64,000 nucleotides of DNA, taken from the NCBI GenBank assembly GCA_030544235.1, contig CM060471.1, forward strand, positions 3,022,848 through 3,086,847. Direction: 5' to 3'. This DNA comes from Lepturacanthus savala (Eukaryota > Chordata > Actinopteri > Scombriformes > Trichiuridae). Position numbers and translations under genes: made by a program. Below the pieces are notes generated by a model that saw only the letters and a list, made by a program, of their open reading frames with translations, was not told the DNA's origin and searched no databases. Below, piece by piece: positions 1-10,745 of the stretch (position 1 is the stretch's first letter; every line of letters begins with the position of its first letter).

Positions 1-17
1 GAGAGAGAGAGAGAGAA
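1..17. repeat. (GA)n microsatellite, cut by window edge
   Basis: Simple GA dinucleotide repeat at the window start. Purine-rich sequence follows to about 120, and no coding or repeat signature is seen between there and 250. Confidence 0.8.
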
Positions 18-256
18 ATATAGACAGACGGAAAGGATTTGTCAAGAGGAAAAAAATAAGGAAAACAGTGATGAAGGGAAGATAGGAGAAAGGTGAGGGG
101 AAAGATCTGAGAGGGAGTTGTGGACTTTTGGCTTCTTAAACGAAACATGTATCCAAAAACAGGAAACAAGAGCTTAAAACTCCTGTGAGAAACACACGTA
201 TGACATATTTACAGCACCACAAATCTTCTCACTTTTCACACTGACAGCCTTTTTAA

Positions 257-655
257 TCCTCCATTGCATAGTGTTGCCATATGGCAACAATTAATTTGCC
301 TTAATTTTTCTGAAAAGCTGTGATATTAAATCAAAGTTTTTTCAGTTAGGGGTGAAAAGGGGGCTTTTATTTCTGAAGGATAAAACAATTCATGAGATCA
401 CATGACCAGAATATCCTGTTTGCTCATGGACATTTGACACATGAGCATCATTAAATTACAATGGAAAGTTGCCTTTCAATAAAAACTAAAAAGATTTAAG
501 AAAGATTTGTTGCCATACACCAACAATATGCAAATATGGAAAATTCCTAGTGCATAAAACATAATGGAGTCCCATTGACTTACGTAGCACAAAACTATGT
601 TTACAATTTGTTATTAGATATTTTTTAATATATATATTATTTAAGCAATAAAAAC
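257..655 (-). mobile_element. piggyBac-type MITE, family A copy 1 (truncated)
   Basis: The element follows a TTAA at 253-256. It opens with a diverged terminal repeat (TCCTCCATTGCAT) and then the palindrome TGTTGCCATATGGCAACA at 272-289. A second, diverged copy of the palindrome lies at 507-526, followed by an ATGCAAAT octamer. The order matches the reverse complement of the complete copy at 15566-16105. The far end is lost in the (CA)-rich tract from about 656 to 715. Classification rests on the TTAA target and the CCCTC-type ends seen in better copies. No transposase is encoded. Confidence 0.7.
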
Positions 656-710
656 GTGCACACAGGCTCGTGCGCACACACGCTCGCACACACACGCTCG
701 CTCGCACACA

Positions 711-1014
711 CACAAAAAGTTTGGACACACCTTTTCATTCAATGTGTTTTCTTGACTATTTACATTGTAGATTCTCACTGAAGGCATCAAAAGTATGAAT
801 GAACACATGTTTATGGTGAAAAGAGTGGCTATTTAGAAGAAACTAGAATATAAAACATGTTTTCAGTTATTTCACCTTATTTTGTTAAGTACATATCACC
901 ATAAACATGTGTTCATTCATAGTTTTGATGCCTTCAGTGAGAATCTACAATGTAAATAGTCATGAAAATAAAGAAAAACATTGAATGAGAAGGTGTGTCC
1001 CAACTTTTGGCCTG
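711..1014. mobile_element. Tc1-derived foldback MITE
   Basis: The two halves are near-perfect inverted copies of each other. Both ends carry the motif AAAGTTTGGACACACCTT or its diverged complement, and the arms of about 140 bp meet around a short centre near 840-890. The ends match those of a common teleost Tc1-like element (recalled similarity). A fragment of the same arm recurs at 62590-62722. No coding capacity remains. Confidence 0.75.
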
Positions 1015-1020
1015 TACCGT

Positions 1021-1356
1021 ATACTAGTACACTAGTCTGTGATTTGTCAGGAACTGTGAAGGGACAAAGTTTTACACAGTTTTAACTTTTTGACTCTTTC
1101 AATTCATCACTCGTAACAAGTTTAACAGGAGCATAAAACACCATGATTCCATTCCACTAAGATAACTTAGTCACACCTGAACCAAAGACTGGATCTGTCA
1201 GAATTTACTGATATTCAACAGAAAAGCAGATAAACTTCAGTGCGAGACAACAAAAATTAACTGAAGCTATTTATACAGACTACAATGAACCATGAGATGT
1301 GGCTCAAAGCTTTGGAAAAGAGTACAGAGAATGATTTCATGACAAGGCAGGAAATG
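1021..1356. other. No feature recognised
   Basis: AT-rich sequence between two transposon insertions. No exon-like segment, inverted repeat or known repeat was recognised on either strand. It probably belongs to the intron or 3' flank of ccser2. Confidence 0.5.
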
Positions 1357-1358
1357 TA

Positions 1359-2574
1359 CACTCACCGGCCACTTTATTAGGTACACCATGCTAATAACGG
1401 GTTGGTCCCCCTTTTGCCTTCAGAACTGCCTCAATTCTTCGTGGCATAGATTCAACAAGGTGCTGGAAGCATTCCTCAGAGAGTTTGGTCCATATTGACA
1501 TGATGGCATCACACAGTTGGTGCAGATTTGTCGGCTGCACATCCATGATGTGAATCTCCCGTTCTACCACATCCCAAAGATGCTCTATTGGATTGAGATC
1601 TGGTGACTGTGGAGGCCATTTGAGTACAGTGAACTCATTGTCATGTTCAAGAAACCAGTCTGAGATGATTTCAGCTTTATGACATGGCGCATTATCCTGC
1701 TGAAAGTAGCATCAGAAGTTGGGTACATTGTGGTCATAAAGGGATGGACATGGTCAGCAACAATACTCGGGTAGGCTGTGGCGTTGGAACGATGCTCCAT
1801 TGGTACCAAGGGGCCCAAAGAGTGCCAAGAAAATATTCCCCACACCATTACACCACCACCACCAGCCTGAACCGTTGATACAAGGCAGGATGGATCCATG
1901 CTTTCATGTTGTTGACGCCAAATTCTGACCCTACCATCCGAATGTCGCAGCAGAAATCGCGACTCATCAGACCAACGTTTTTCCAATCTTCTATTGTCCA
2001 ATTTCGATGAGCTTGTGCAAATTGTAGCCTCAGTTTCCTGTTCTTAGCTGAAAGGAGTGGCACCCGGCGTGGTCTTCTGCTGCTGTAGCCCATCTGCCTC
2101 AAAGTTTGATGTACTGTGCATTCAGAGATGCTCTTCTGCCTTCCTTGGTTGTAACGGGTGGTTATTTGAGTCACTGTTGCCTTTCTATCAGCTCGAACCA
2201 GTCTGGCCATTCTCCTCTGACCTCTGGCATCAACAAGGCATTTCCACCCACAGAACTGCCGCTCACTGGATATTTGTTCTTTTTCAGACCATTCTCTGTA
2301 AACCCTAGAGATGGTTGTGCGTGAAAATCCCAGTAGATCAGCAGTTTCTGAAATACTCAGACCAGCCCTTCTGGCACCAACAACCATGCCATGTTCAAAG
2401 TCACTCAAATCATCTTTCTTCCCCATACTGATGCTCGGTTTGAACTGCAGGAGATTGTCTTGACCATGTCTACATGCCTAAATGCACTGAGTTGCCGCCA
2501 TGTGATTGGCTGATTAGAAATTAAGTGTTAACAAGCAGTTGGACAGGTGTACCTAATAAAGTGGCCGGTGAGTG
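1359..2574 (-). mobile_element. Tc1/mariner DD36E (Incomer-like) element, copy 1
   Basis: A 1216-bp element flanked by TA dinucleotides at 1357-1358 and 2575-2576. The terminal inverted repeats begin CACTCACCGGCCACTTTATT. It is one of four copies of the same family in the window. Its size, TA target and single internal transposase frame fit Tc1/mariner. The 36-residue spacing between the last two acidic catalytic residues, read from copies 2 and 3, matches the group published as DD36E/Incomer. Confidence 0.93.
1391..2426 (-). pseudogene. Broken DD36E transposase, copy 1
   Basis: The frame opens with ATG at 2426 (MGKKDDLSDFEHG) and encodes the paired helix-turn-helix DNA-binding part typical of Tc1/mariner transposases. 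It is broken by a 4-nt deletion near 1973-1976, just before the first catalytic aspartate (intact relatives read AWSDES). A second break, a 1-nt deletion, sits in the TSDGYFQQDN segment just ahead of the second aspartate, near 1710. The identical 1-nt deletion is present in the copy at 38441-39632. The acidic PDLNPIEHLWD motif survives downstream. The stop is at 1391-1393. It cannot make a full transposase. Confidence 0.9.
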
Positions 2575-2576
2575 TA

Positions 2577-3531
2577 CATTCTTCCTCATTTCTAACCATG
2601 AAATGTACATAATTATATCTGATAAATTCGGTATTCATAATAAAAATGATTAGGTCTTTTTTCATCATATATAATGATTAGTTTTTTTGTTTTTTTTAAT
2701 TGGTTAGTTGATTAGTCCCTGTACAATGTGCCGGCATTAAATATCATGAATTGTCCTATGATCGGTCCAAAACCCAACATAATATTCTTAAATAAGAATA
2801 GAAGCAAATTCCCACAGCAAGGTTTAAAGAAAACCAATAAAATCACAAAAGCTTTAATTGGAAAAAAAAAACATTTTCAGTAACTAGACTGGAAATCTAT
2901 CCTTCTATATCCATCTTCCTTTTTTCATTCTCTGTGCCAGTTTTACTATGATATTTTACTGACCTTTTTGAATCCTGCCCCTAACAAATACCTCATAATA
3001 CATTAAAAACTTGATTAAAAAAACAGTCAAAAATATATGAAAATATAAAATAAAAAACAGAAAAATAGTCCCACACATGCCCAGAACCATCAACTGCATC
3101 AATAATTAATCGATGATCAAGACATTTGGAAATTAATTTTCTTCTCATTATTGATGAATGAATGAATCGTATAGAAGCTTCAACCTGCACAAATGCACAC
3201 AGTTTCAATTTGTTGAACAGAAGCAAGTGAAGTGCATCATCTCGCATTAGATCTAGCATTAAGCTGAAACAATTACACACACTCATTTTCTGCATTACTG
3301 CCAAACAAACATCTTTGAGTTCACATTTATTTTTCCGTTAACTTTGACAATTTTATTACTAATTGTCAAATTCTGTTTTTATTTATTTTTGGTGGTTTTC
3401 AGGTAACTGGTTTAAAGCAGTTTATACTGTACTGATATAGTTTATTATTTGCTTTAGTTTTTTAACATCATTGGCCTGGTGTTCTCATTGTGTGAATCAG
3501 TTTAAGCTGAAATCTCTGCATTAAATTAAAC
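2577..3531. other. Intron or 3' sequence with weak repeat traces
   Basis: AT-rich sequence with no coding segment related to ccser2 on the minus strand. Around 3100-3200 there is a trace of the teleost repeat containing ATTAATCGATGATCAA. TTTATT at about 3379-3386 gives AATAAA on the minus strand, which could serve as a polyadenylation signal for a read-through ccser2 transcript ending at 3532. Confidence 0.4.
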
Positions 3532-3560
3532 TCATGAAGCTATTTTGAAGTTATTATGCA

Positions 3561-3595
<35 letters not shown>

Positions 3596-3600
3596 CTCAC
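3532..3600 (-). CDS. ccser2: Possible read-through C-terminus of ccser2 across (CA)n
   Basis: If the donor GTGAGA at 3595-3600 is not used, the frame stays open for 22 codons. It encodes a short Thr-His repeat from the microsatellite, then VHNNFKIAS and a TGA at 3532-3534. An AATAAA on the minus strand near 3379-3386 could end such a transcript. This is inference from the open frame only. The canonical path is splicing at the donor to an exon outside the window. Confidence 0.3.
3563..3594. repeat. (GT)n microsatellite beside ccser2 splice donor
   Basis: A 32-bp dinucleotide tract. In the ccser2 transcript it reads as CA repeats beginning a few bases after the 5' splice site of exon 13. CA repeats near donors are known binding sites of hnRNP L. 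Confidence 0.85.
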
Positions 3601-3726
3601 AGTGTGTTCTCTCCAGGGCGTCTGCGAGGCCACGCTCTCTCTCTCTGTCACACTCGTCTGTGTGTGACGATCCATTCTTCCCATCGTCTCTTGGCAACGA
3701 CACCTGCTGGTCGCCGTGGGAACAGT
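3601..3726 (-). CDS. ccser2: ccser2 exon 13 (12th coding exon)
   Basis: The acceptor is a T-rich tract ending TAG just above 3726, and the donor GTGAGA lies directly below 3601. The 126-nt exon is phase 0 at both ends and encodes TVPTATSRCRCQ, then DRHTQTSVTE, then SVASQTPWREHT. The CxC and QTPWR blocks resemble the region after the last coiled coil of mammalian CCSER2. The acceptor is unusual because TAG follows a GTAAG. An alternative acceptor a few bases later would put the conserved block out of frame, so the boundary chosen is the one that preserves it. Confidence 0.7.
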
Positions 3727-3972
3727 CTACTTACGAAAAACAAAACAACAGTCAACACTTTCTGGAAGTCTGCAGCTGAATTTTGACCTGCCGGATGCTC
3801 AACGTGACTCAGCTCAACTATCACCAGTCTAAGCTTCCTAATGCTAGGCTAACTTCATCCTAATGTGGAAAAGTAAACATGAACGCTTGCCAACAACAGC
3901 TGAATGTTTAAAGAGGGATTAATTGTATACATTTGTAAAGTTGAATTGAAAACATGGTGGAGAGACACAGAC

Positions 3973-4041
3973 CAGTTGCAGGGTGAGTTGTGCGATGGTT
4001 CTGTCTCGGCTTCTTAGCTCCTCTCTGAGCTGCTGCACCTC
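3973..4041 (-). CDS. ccser2: ccser2 exon 12
   Basis: The acceptor is CTCTCTTGCAG and the donor GTCTGTG, a weak but usable site. The 69-nt phase 0-0 exon encodes EVQQLREELRSRDRTIAQL followed by TLQL. It corresponds to the second short coiled coil of CCSER2, with leucines at heptad spacing. It lies between a (CA)-rich intron and exon 13. Confidence 0.82.
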
Positions 4042-4522
4042 CTGCAAGAGAGCCTACGTGCATACACACACATACACGCATACACACGCACATGCAAACA
4101 CAAACATACACACAAACACACACAAATGCAGGATGATGAAACTGAGGCAGTCTGTACAAAATCTGGTAACTGAAAAGGTGCTGATAAGTGTTTCTTTCTT
4201 TATTGACCACAGTTGTTTAATATAAAAAAAAACCTATAATGCTCATTTCCAGCTCTATATTTTATTCTGCAACTCCACTAGAGTAACTTTGCATAATTCA
4301 ATGTTCAAAAAAAACTTCTTTTTTTTTATCTTAAACTGCCCATTTATGCTGCAGCAAATTTTCCCCTCTGTCTCACACAGGCCATCTTTGCTCCTCATGT
4401 TAGGTCACTGTTGAATGAATCATGTGAATTAGTATTAGCTTTGTTAGCTACACTAAAAACAATTTGATCTGGAGATATATAGGGATATTTTTTAGATGAT
4501 TAGATAGATAATGCATTTATAC

Positions 4523-4606
4523 CTGTGTGTCTGAGCTGTGTGAGGAGTCAGCAGCTTCAGGACTCAGAGTGTCTGTGGTCAGAGTGTCATCATCCATGTC
4601 CTCCTC
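4523..4606 (-). CDS. ccser2: ccser2 exon 11
   Basis: The acceptor is GTTTTCCAG and the donor GTATAA. The 84-nt phase 0-0 exon encodes an acidic and serine/threonine-rich linker (EEDMDDDTLTTDTLSPEAAD, then SSHSSDTQ) between two coiled-coil exons. Sequence conservation with mammals is low here. The call rests on phase, splice sites and position. Confidence 0.75.
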
Positions 4607-5191
4607 CTGGAAAACATCCACATGCAGTACATACATGTTAAGTCTATCATTTAAACAGGATGAAAATCACAGGACGACATACAGAACCAAATTGTCTCTG
4701 TGCTCCTCTAATAAAACTCATGGTTCAACAACATACTTTAGTTACAGAGCCCTAAAGGAGTTGGCTCCTGTACTGAAATCAGACAAGCATACAGAATACT
4801 GAAATACTGGTCACATATTCTATATTCTGAGTTTGAACTGTTCCCTATGGAGCCCCTCTGGTGACATTAGATAAAAATAAATAATGCTGATACTATCTTG
4901 TGGCAATGAGATACTAAAGTGTGACCACTAGAGAGTTATTGTTTTTGTTTCCATGGAGGATAGTGTTGGTTGTTGCTGTAACTCAGAAAACATTGGCTAC
5001 TATCAAAAGACATAATAAATTGCTGAGAGGATAATAAGGGACTGATGATGGCTGAGGTGCTGGCTTCTGTAGTAATTGAACAGCTCCAAAGATATACTAT
5101 AACTGGGTTTAATGGTAATGTCTTAAAAACAAGATGATGCATCTCAAAAATGCCCATCCTACAAAATAAACTATGTTCAAACTAGGTTCAC

Positions 5192-5288
5192 CTGTAGCAG
5201 TAACCTCTGCAGGTGCTCCAGCTGTGACCGGACTGCAGAACAATCTTCAGCCAGTTCTTCCACATCCAGACCAGGAGAATCAAGAGAA
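5192..5288 (-). CDS. ccser2: ccser2 exon 10 (first coiled coil)
   Basis: The acceptor is TGTCTCCTAG and the donor GTGAAC. The 97-nt exon encodes SSLDSPGLDVEELAEDCSAV followed by RSQLEHLQRLLLQ. The EDCSAV-x-QL-LQRLL pattern matches the conserved QDCTAVKTQL block of CCSER1 and CCSER2 and begins the coiled coil. The first codon is completed by the last two bases of exon 9. Confidence 0.88.
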
Positions 5289-5685
5289 CTAGGAGACAGA
5301 CAGGGAGATCTTGGGAAAGGGGGGGGGGGGACCGGACCATAACCACAGGACAGGAACAGACAGAAAAAGCGTAAATGCAAATATGTCAGTCAGCCTGTCT
5401 AATGCTTATCACAGGCTAGGGGATCTTCTAAAAATATTTTAAAATCATGAGAGGCCACAGAAATAATGACAAATGTAACCTTCAGTCAAGTACTTGATTC
5501 AGTTAAGACACAGGACTACACACTTAATGAACTGAGCATTATCAAATATATTTGACATTACAGCAATATAGTCAAATTAATCTTATTTCAGTTTGTGACG
5601 TATCTGCATCTAACAATAAAGTACTTATCTAGTAACAGTAATTATGGTGCGAAATGACACTGAGGATGTTTTTGTGTCGAGTCAC

Positions 5686-5823
5686 CTTGGAGGACAAAGG
5701 TCCAGAATGAGGTCACTGTCTCTGGTCCTATCTGTCCTCTTATTCCCAGGGTCCTCACTTAGCTTGTAGAAGTCACTGTCAGGACGATGGAGAGGCTCAG
5801 TACAAAAGTACACCGACATCCAT
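5686..5823 (-). CDS. ccser2: ccser2 exon 9
   Basis: The acceptor is GTATTGCAG and the donor GTGACTC. The 138-nt exon, phase 2 at both ends, encodes WMSVYFCTEPLHRPDSDFYK, then LSEDPGNKRTDRTRDSD, then LILDLCPP. I do not recognise a domain. The open frame and matching phases on both sides support it. Confidence 0.78.
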
Positions 5824-6174
<351 letters not shown>

Positions 6175-6327
6175 CAAGTAATATTTCTTGCAATAGAGGA
6201 TTTTTTATTCTTCTATATCTTGTTAGGGGATATCAAAACGTCAAATAAAACCAAAGAAATGTATGAAACATGAGACCTTTAAGGTTGAGGTCAACTAGAA
6301 CTGCAAGAATTATTGCTTCAAAACAGA

Positions 6328-6385
6328 ATTTTTGCTTCAAAACACTTGCAGATTGATCAATCTGCAAGTGTTTTGAAGCAAAAAT
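6328..6385. repeat. 58-bp perfect palindrome
   Basis: The left arm (6328-6356) and right arm (6357-6385) are exact reverse complements with no spacer, centred on TGATCA. Part of the arm (TTGCTTCAAAACA) is also repeated directly upstream at about 6313-6325. The sequence could extrude a cruciform or form a 29-bp hairpin in RNA. No transposon ends are seen around it. Confidence 0.9.
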
Positions 6386-7333
6386 GTCAAACATCATCCA
6401 GCTTGTCAAATGGGAGGATTTGAGGCTTCTCTGCATCAAACATAATTGTAAATTTTTTTTGGAATTTTAGGAGAGTTGATCAGAAGAAACTTCATTAACA
6501 TCATGAAACAAAGAGACTGTTCATAAAGCCATGCTCTTTAGCGTTTTAGAAAGTCATTGAATTAGCAAGAATGCCAAAATGCAGATAAGTTGTTCTAAGA
6601 TGAGCTGCAATATTAAAAAGAAAATCTCATATTCACATTTCACTCAGTTATAATTTATGATACGTCTCTTCCAAGCAAGCAGTCACCCATTAATTTGTTA
6701 CTCTATGACCAGAATATGTCACAATTTGCAGATTGACACAAAACATACTGCAAGTATTCAAGATCCTAATAGGATTCAACTTATTGATTCTTGGTGACCC
6801 TGTGATTCTCCCTCTAGCTCCACCATGCAGATTAATATTTCAGCTACCCTAAAAGGCGATTAAATTGTTATTCAGATACAAATATAGCTGAACACTTTCA
6901 AAAGGTCTGATTTGGTTCCCTTTGACTATTACCCTCCTGACAATATCAGGGTAAATATTCAACCTTTGATTTACCTTTCTGACCCTTTATGAACATTCAA
7001 TATTTGCTGCAAATTCGCACCACTAACAGACACGCTAACTACGAACCCAAACTAGAAAATTTGATTTTTTACCAACTTTGACAGAAAGAATATTATTAGG
7101 AACAAAACAAAACCATGTTTGGATTTTAAAAGTTCTGTGTGTAAAAATAAATATTAATCTGAATAGTTCCACATTTTAAATTTACAATCTGGAAGCTTTT
7201 ATTCCAAATGCTTATGTGAAGTGTTAGTTATTTAAGTCCAAAACAGCCTTAATGTGGATCTCAGTTTTGAAAGTGACTTCCACTCAGCAGGTTCATCCAG
7301 GATGCACACAGAGGAAAAAGTACTTCCTCCTAC
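6386..7333. other. Intron sequence, no feature recognised
   Basis: AT-rich ccser2 intron. No coding segment, repeat terminus or inverted repeat was recognised on either strand. Confidence 0.5.
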
Positions 7334-7415
7334 CTTTCATTTTCACTGTGGATGTCCTGCGTTCCCCAGCAGAGCTGTCTCCTCCTCCACTGAGCCATCA
7401 TCACCCCCTCTCCAT
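7334..7415 (-). CDS. ccser2: ccser2 exon 8
   Basis: The acceptor is GAACGCTGCAG and the donor GTAGGAGG. The 82-nt exon enters in phase 1 and leaves in phase 2. It encodes DGEGVMMAQWRRRQLCWGTQ followed by DIHSENER. The M-x-Q-W-R pattern weakly resembles the Trp-containing segment that follows the DLPEDA block in mammalian CCSER2. It is short, so confidence depends on phase agreement with its neighbours. Confidence 0.75.
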
Positions 7416-7634
7416 CTGCAGCGTTCAGAGGTATTATAGTAGAAATAAGTAGATATGGAGAATAAGAAAGCTAATGAAGAGTAGAGGAATCAAATTCAGC
7501 TAGTTATTTTGAATGTATAGGAAAATAAGCATTTCTTCCAATCCTGATAATGTTCTCCAAACGGCAAGGATGAAAAGGAATTTAGACGGTCTCAAAATAT
7601 TAATAAAAATGAATGAATCATATATATATATATA

Positions 7635-8241
7635 CACATGTGGAGGAGTTCAAGTATCTTGGGGTCTTGTTCGTGAGTGAGGGGAGGATGGAGCAGGATC
7701 AGTGCAGCGTCTGCAGTGATGCGGGCCCTGCATCAGTCCATCGTGGTGAAGAAGGAGCTGAGCCGAAAGGCGAAGCTCTTGATTTACCTGTTGATCTATG
7801 TTCCTACCCTCACCTATGGTCATGAGCTTTGGGTAGTGACCGAAAGAACAAGATCGCGAATACAAGTGGCCAAAATGGGTTTCCTTCATAGGGTGGCTGG
7901 GCTCTCCCTTAGAGATAGGGAGAAAAGCTTGGTCATCCACGAGGAGCTCAGAGTAGAACCGCTGCTCCTCCACATCGAGAGGAGACAGTTGAGGTGGCTC
8001 GGGCATCTAGTGAGGATGCCTCCTGGACGCCTCCCTGTGGGGTGTTCCGGGCACGTTCCTCCGGGCGGCGGCCCCGGGGAAGATCCAGGACACATTACAC
8101 TATGAGTCTTGGCTGGCCTTAGAACGCCTTGGGGTCCCTCTGGAAGAGCTGGATGAAGTAGCCGGGGAGAGGGAAGTCTGGGCTTCCCTGCTGAAGCTGC
8201 TGCCCCCACGACCCGAGTACGGATGAAGCGGGAGAAGACGA

Positions 8242-8246
<5 letters not shown>
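7635..8246 (+). pseudogene. 3' end of a Rex3-like non-LTR retrotransposon
   Basis: The 5'-truncated remnant reads VEEFKYLGVLFVSEGRM, then after a frameshift AASAVMRALHQSIVVKKELS, YVPTLTYGHELWV, then LLLHIERRQLRWLGHLVRMP, and after a further shift LALERLGVPLEEL with LLKLLPPRP. This is the C-terminal reverse-transcriptase region and tail of the fish Rex3/RTE-type LINE as recalled. It ends with the GGATGAAGCGGGAGAAGA type terminus and then a (TA)n tract. At least two frameshifts make it non-functional. It lies antisense to ccser2. Confidence 0.8.

Positions 8247-8306
<60 letters not shown>
8247..8306. repeat. (TA)n microsatellite
   Basis: TA dinucleotides directly after the Rex3-like tail, probably grown from the LINE's 3' simple repeat. 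Confidence 0.9.
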
Positions 8307-8309
<3 letters not shown>

Positions 8310-8329
8310 TACATTATTAGTAATATCAA

Positions 8330-8935
8330 GAACACAGTGGAGACCAACACCAGCAGCTGACATGGCACCCCAGACCATCACTGACTGTGGGTGCTTGACA
8401 CTGGACTTCAGGCATTTGGCATTTCCTTCTCCCCAGTCTTCCTCCAGACTCTGGCACCTTGATTTCCGAATGACATGCAAACTTTGCTTTCATCCGAAAA
8501 TAGTACTTTGGACCACTGAGCAACAGTCCAGTGCTGCTTCTCTGTAGGTTCAAAAGTGGCTTGACCTGAGGGATACAGCACCTGTAGCCCATTTCCTGCA
8601 CCCACCTGTGCACGGTGGCTCTGGATGCTTCTACTCCAGACTCAGTCCACCCTCTTGCTTGAGGGTGTCAATGATGGCCTTCTGGACAGCAGTCAGGTCA
8701 GCAGTCTTACCCATGATTGCGGTTTTGAGTAATGAACCAGGCTGGGAGTTTTTAAAAGCCTCAGGAATCTTTTGCAGGTGTTTAGAGTTCATTTGTTGAT
8801 TCATGTGATTAGGTTAATAGCTTGTTTAGAATACCTACCTTGATGATATGCTAATTTTTTTAGATAGGAATTTGGGGTTTTCATGAGCTGTATGCCAAAA
8901 TCATCAGTATTAAAACAATAAAAGACCTGAAATAT
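8330..8935 (-). pseudogene. Tc1/IS630-type transposase fragment (minus strand)
   Basis: The minus strand reads WSKVLFSDESKVCMSFGNQG and ARVWRKTGEK near 8430-8530, a first-catalytic-aspartate segment of a Tc1-like transposase. An N-terminal start region (MGKTADLTAVQKAIIDTL) lies near 8670-8715. The central DNA-binding part and everything after the first aspartate are missing. The sequence from 8720 to 8935 matches the 5' arm of the same element. It is a different family from the DD36E and 340-codon Tc1 copies. No intact terminus is visible at the 8330 end. Confidence 0.75.
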
Positions 8936-8990
8936 TTTACACACACAACACACACACACACAACACACAACACACACACACACACACACA
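8936..8990. repeat. (CA)n microsatellite
   Basis: Interrupted CA repeat in the intron just below ccser2 exon 7. Confidence 0.9.
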
Positions 8991-9070
8991 AATCCAGACT
9001 GCAGAGAAAATAACACAGACACAAAGTACAACAATACAACTATATTGCTAGTTGTTACACACAAACATAC

Positions 9071-9161
9071 CGCTGTGGAGAGAGGCGTCTTCTGGATAAT
9101 CTACATCTAGCATGAGGTCATCATCCTCCAGATCACAAGAATCCAGGTTGTTTAGAACATC
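9071..9161 (-). CDS. ccser2: ccser2 exon 7 (DLEDDDLMLDVD block)
   Basis: The acceptor is CTGTTTCTCTCAG and the donor GTATGT. The 91-nt exon begins in phase 0 and encodes DVLNNLDSCDLEDDDLMLDV followed by DYPEDASLHS. This is the most diagnostic block in the gene, nearly identical to the CCSER2 sequence and clearly different from CCSER1, whose block has a different acidic pattern. Confidence 0.95.
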
Positions 9162-9454
9162 CTGAGAGAAACAGAGATATGAAGTTATTTATCCGTTGTA
9201 CTTTAGGATTGTGGTGTACAGGTAAACCTACTCTATTCCCATAATCCTGCTTGGCTACATTTTATTCCAGCTTTCTTTAGAGTGTGTGTCACAACTGTGC
9301 TGTCAGTTATTTGGACCAAACAAATAACATTTTGTAAAAACTATAGAAGATGGAGTTTGTTTTTGCTTCAATACAACTGAGAGGAAGTTTAGCCTACAGT
9401 GATGCAATGGTTCCTTAAGTACGTGATCTGCTCTGAGGCTTTGTATAGGTTATA

Positions 9455-10675
9455 CACTCACCGGCCACTTTATTAGGTACACCTGTCCAACTGCTCGTTA
9501 ACACTTAATTTCTAATCAGCCAATCACATGATGGCAACTCAGTGAATTTAGGCATGTAGACATGGTCAAGACAATCTCCTGCAGTTCAAACCGAGCAACA
9601 GTATGGGGAAGAAAGGTGATTTGAGTGACTTTGAACGTGGCATGGTTGTTGGTGCCAGAAGGGCTGGTCTGAGTATTTCAGAAACTGCTGATCTACTGGG
9701 ATTTTCACGCACAACCATCTCTAGGGTTTACAGAGAATGGTCCGAAAAACAAAAAATATCCAGTGAGCGGCAGTTCTGTGGGCGGAAATGCCTTGTTGAT
9801 GCCAGAGGTCAGAGGAGAATGGCCAGACTGGTTGGAGCTGATAGAAAGGCAACAGTGACTCAAATAACCACCCGTTACAACCAAGGTAGGCAGAAGAGCA
9901 TCTCTGAACGCACAGTACGTGGAACTTTGAGGCAGATGGGCTACAGCAGCAGAAGACCACGCTGGGTGCCACTCCTTTCAGCTAAGAACAGGAAACTGAG
10001 GCTACAATTTGCACAAGCTCATCGAAATTGGACAATATAAGATTGGAAAAACGTTGCCTGGTCTGATGAGTCTCGATTTCTGCTGCAACATTCGGATGGT
10101 AGGGTCAGAATTTGGCGTCAACAACATGGAAGCATGGATCCATCCTGCATTGTATCAACGGTTCAGGCTGGCGGTGATGGTGTAATGGTGTGGGGAATAT
10201 TTTCTTAGCACTCTTTGGGCCCCTTAGTACCAATTGAGCATCGTTGCAATGCCACAGCCTACCCGAGTATTGTTGCTGACCATGTCTATCCCTTTATGAC
10301 CACAATGTACCCAACTTCTGATGGCTACTTTCAGCAGGATAATGCACCATGTCATAAAGCTGGAATCATCTCAGACTGGTTTCTTGAACATGACAATGAG
10401 TTCACTGTACTCAAATGGCCTCCACAGTCACCAGATCTCAATCCAATAGAGCATCTTTGGGATGTGGTGGAACGGGAGATTCGCATCATGGATGTGCAGC
10501 CGACAAATCTGTGCCAACTGTGTGATGCCATCATGTCAATATGGACCAAACTCTCTGAGGAATGCTTCCAGCACCTTGTTGAATCTATGCCACGAAGAAT
10601 TGAGGCAGTTCTGAAGGCAAAAGGGGGTCCAACCCGTTACTAGCATGGTGTACCTAATAAAGTGGCCGGTGAGTA
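9455..10675 (+). mobile_element. Tc1/mariner DD36E (Incomer-like) element, copy 2
   Basis: About 1221 bp, with the CACTCACCGGCCACTTTATT terminus at the left and its complement at the right. It is flanked by TA at 9453-9454 and 10676-10677. It is inserted in the ccser2 intron between exons 6 and 7, antisense to the gene. The right end directly precedes a piggyBac-type MITE at 10746. Confidence 0.93.
9603..10643 (+). pseudogene. DD36E transposase, copy 2, two nonsense codons
   Basis: A 346-codon frame runs from ATG (MGKKGDLSDFERGMV) to TAG at 10641-10643 without frameshifts. It is interrupted by a GAA-to-TAA change after RNWTI (about 10038) and a TGG-to-TAG change in FSWHS (about 10206). The three catalytic positions are all present: AWSDES, YFQQDNAPCH and PDLNPIEHLWD. 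Between the second aspartate and the glutamate there are 36 residues. The DNA-binding domain (SETADLLGFSRTTISRVYRE) is intact. It is the best copy for reading the ancestral frame but is not functional as it stands. Confidence 0.92.
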
Positions 10676-10745
10676 TATATGTGCATGTACATGTGAATAT
10701 TTGTTATGGTTCTTCTTTTCACATGCAGACCACAAAGACTACTAA

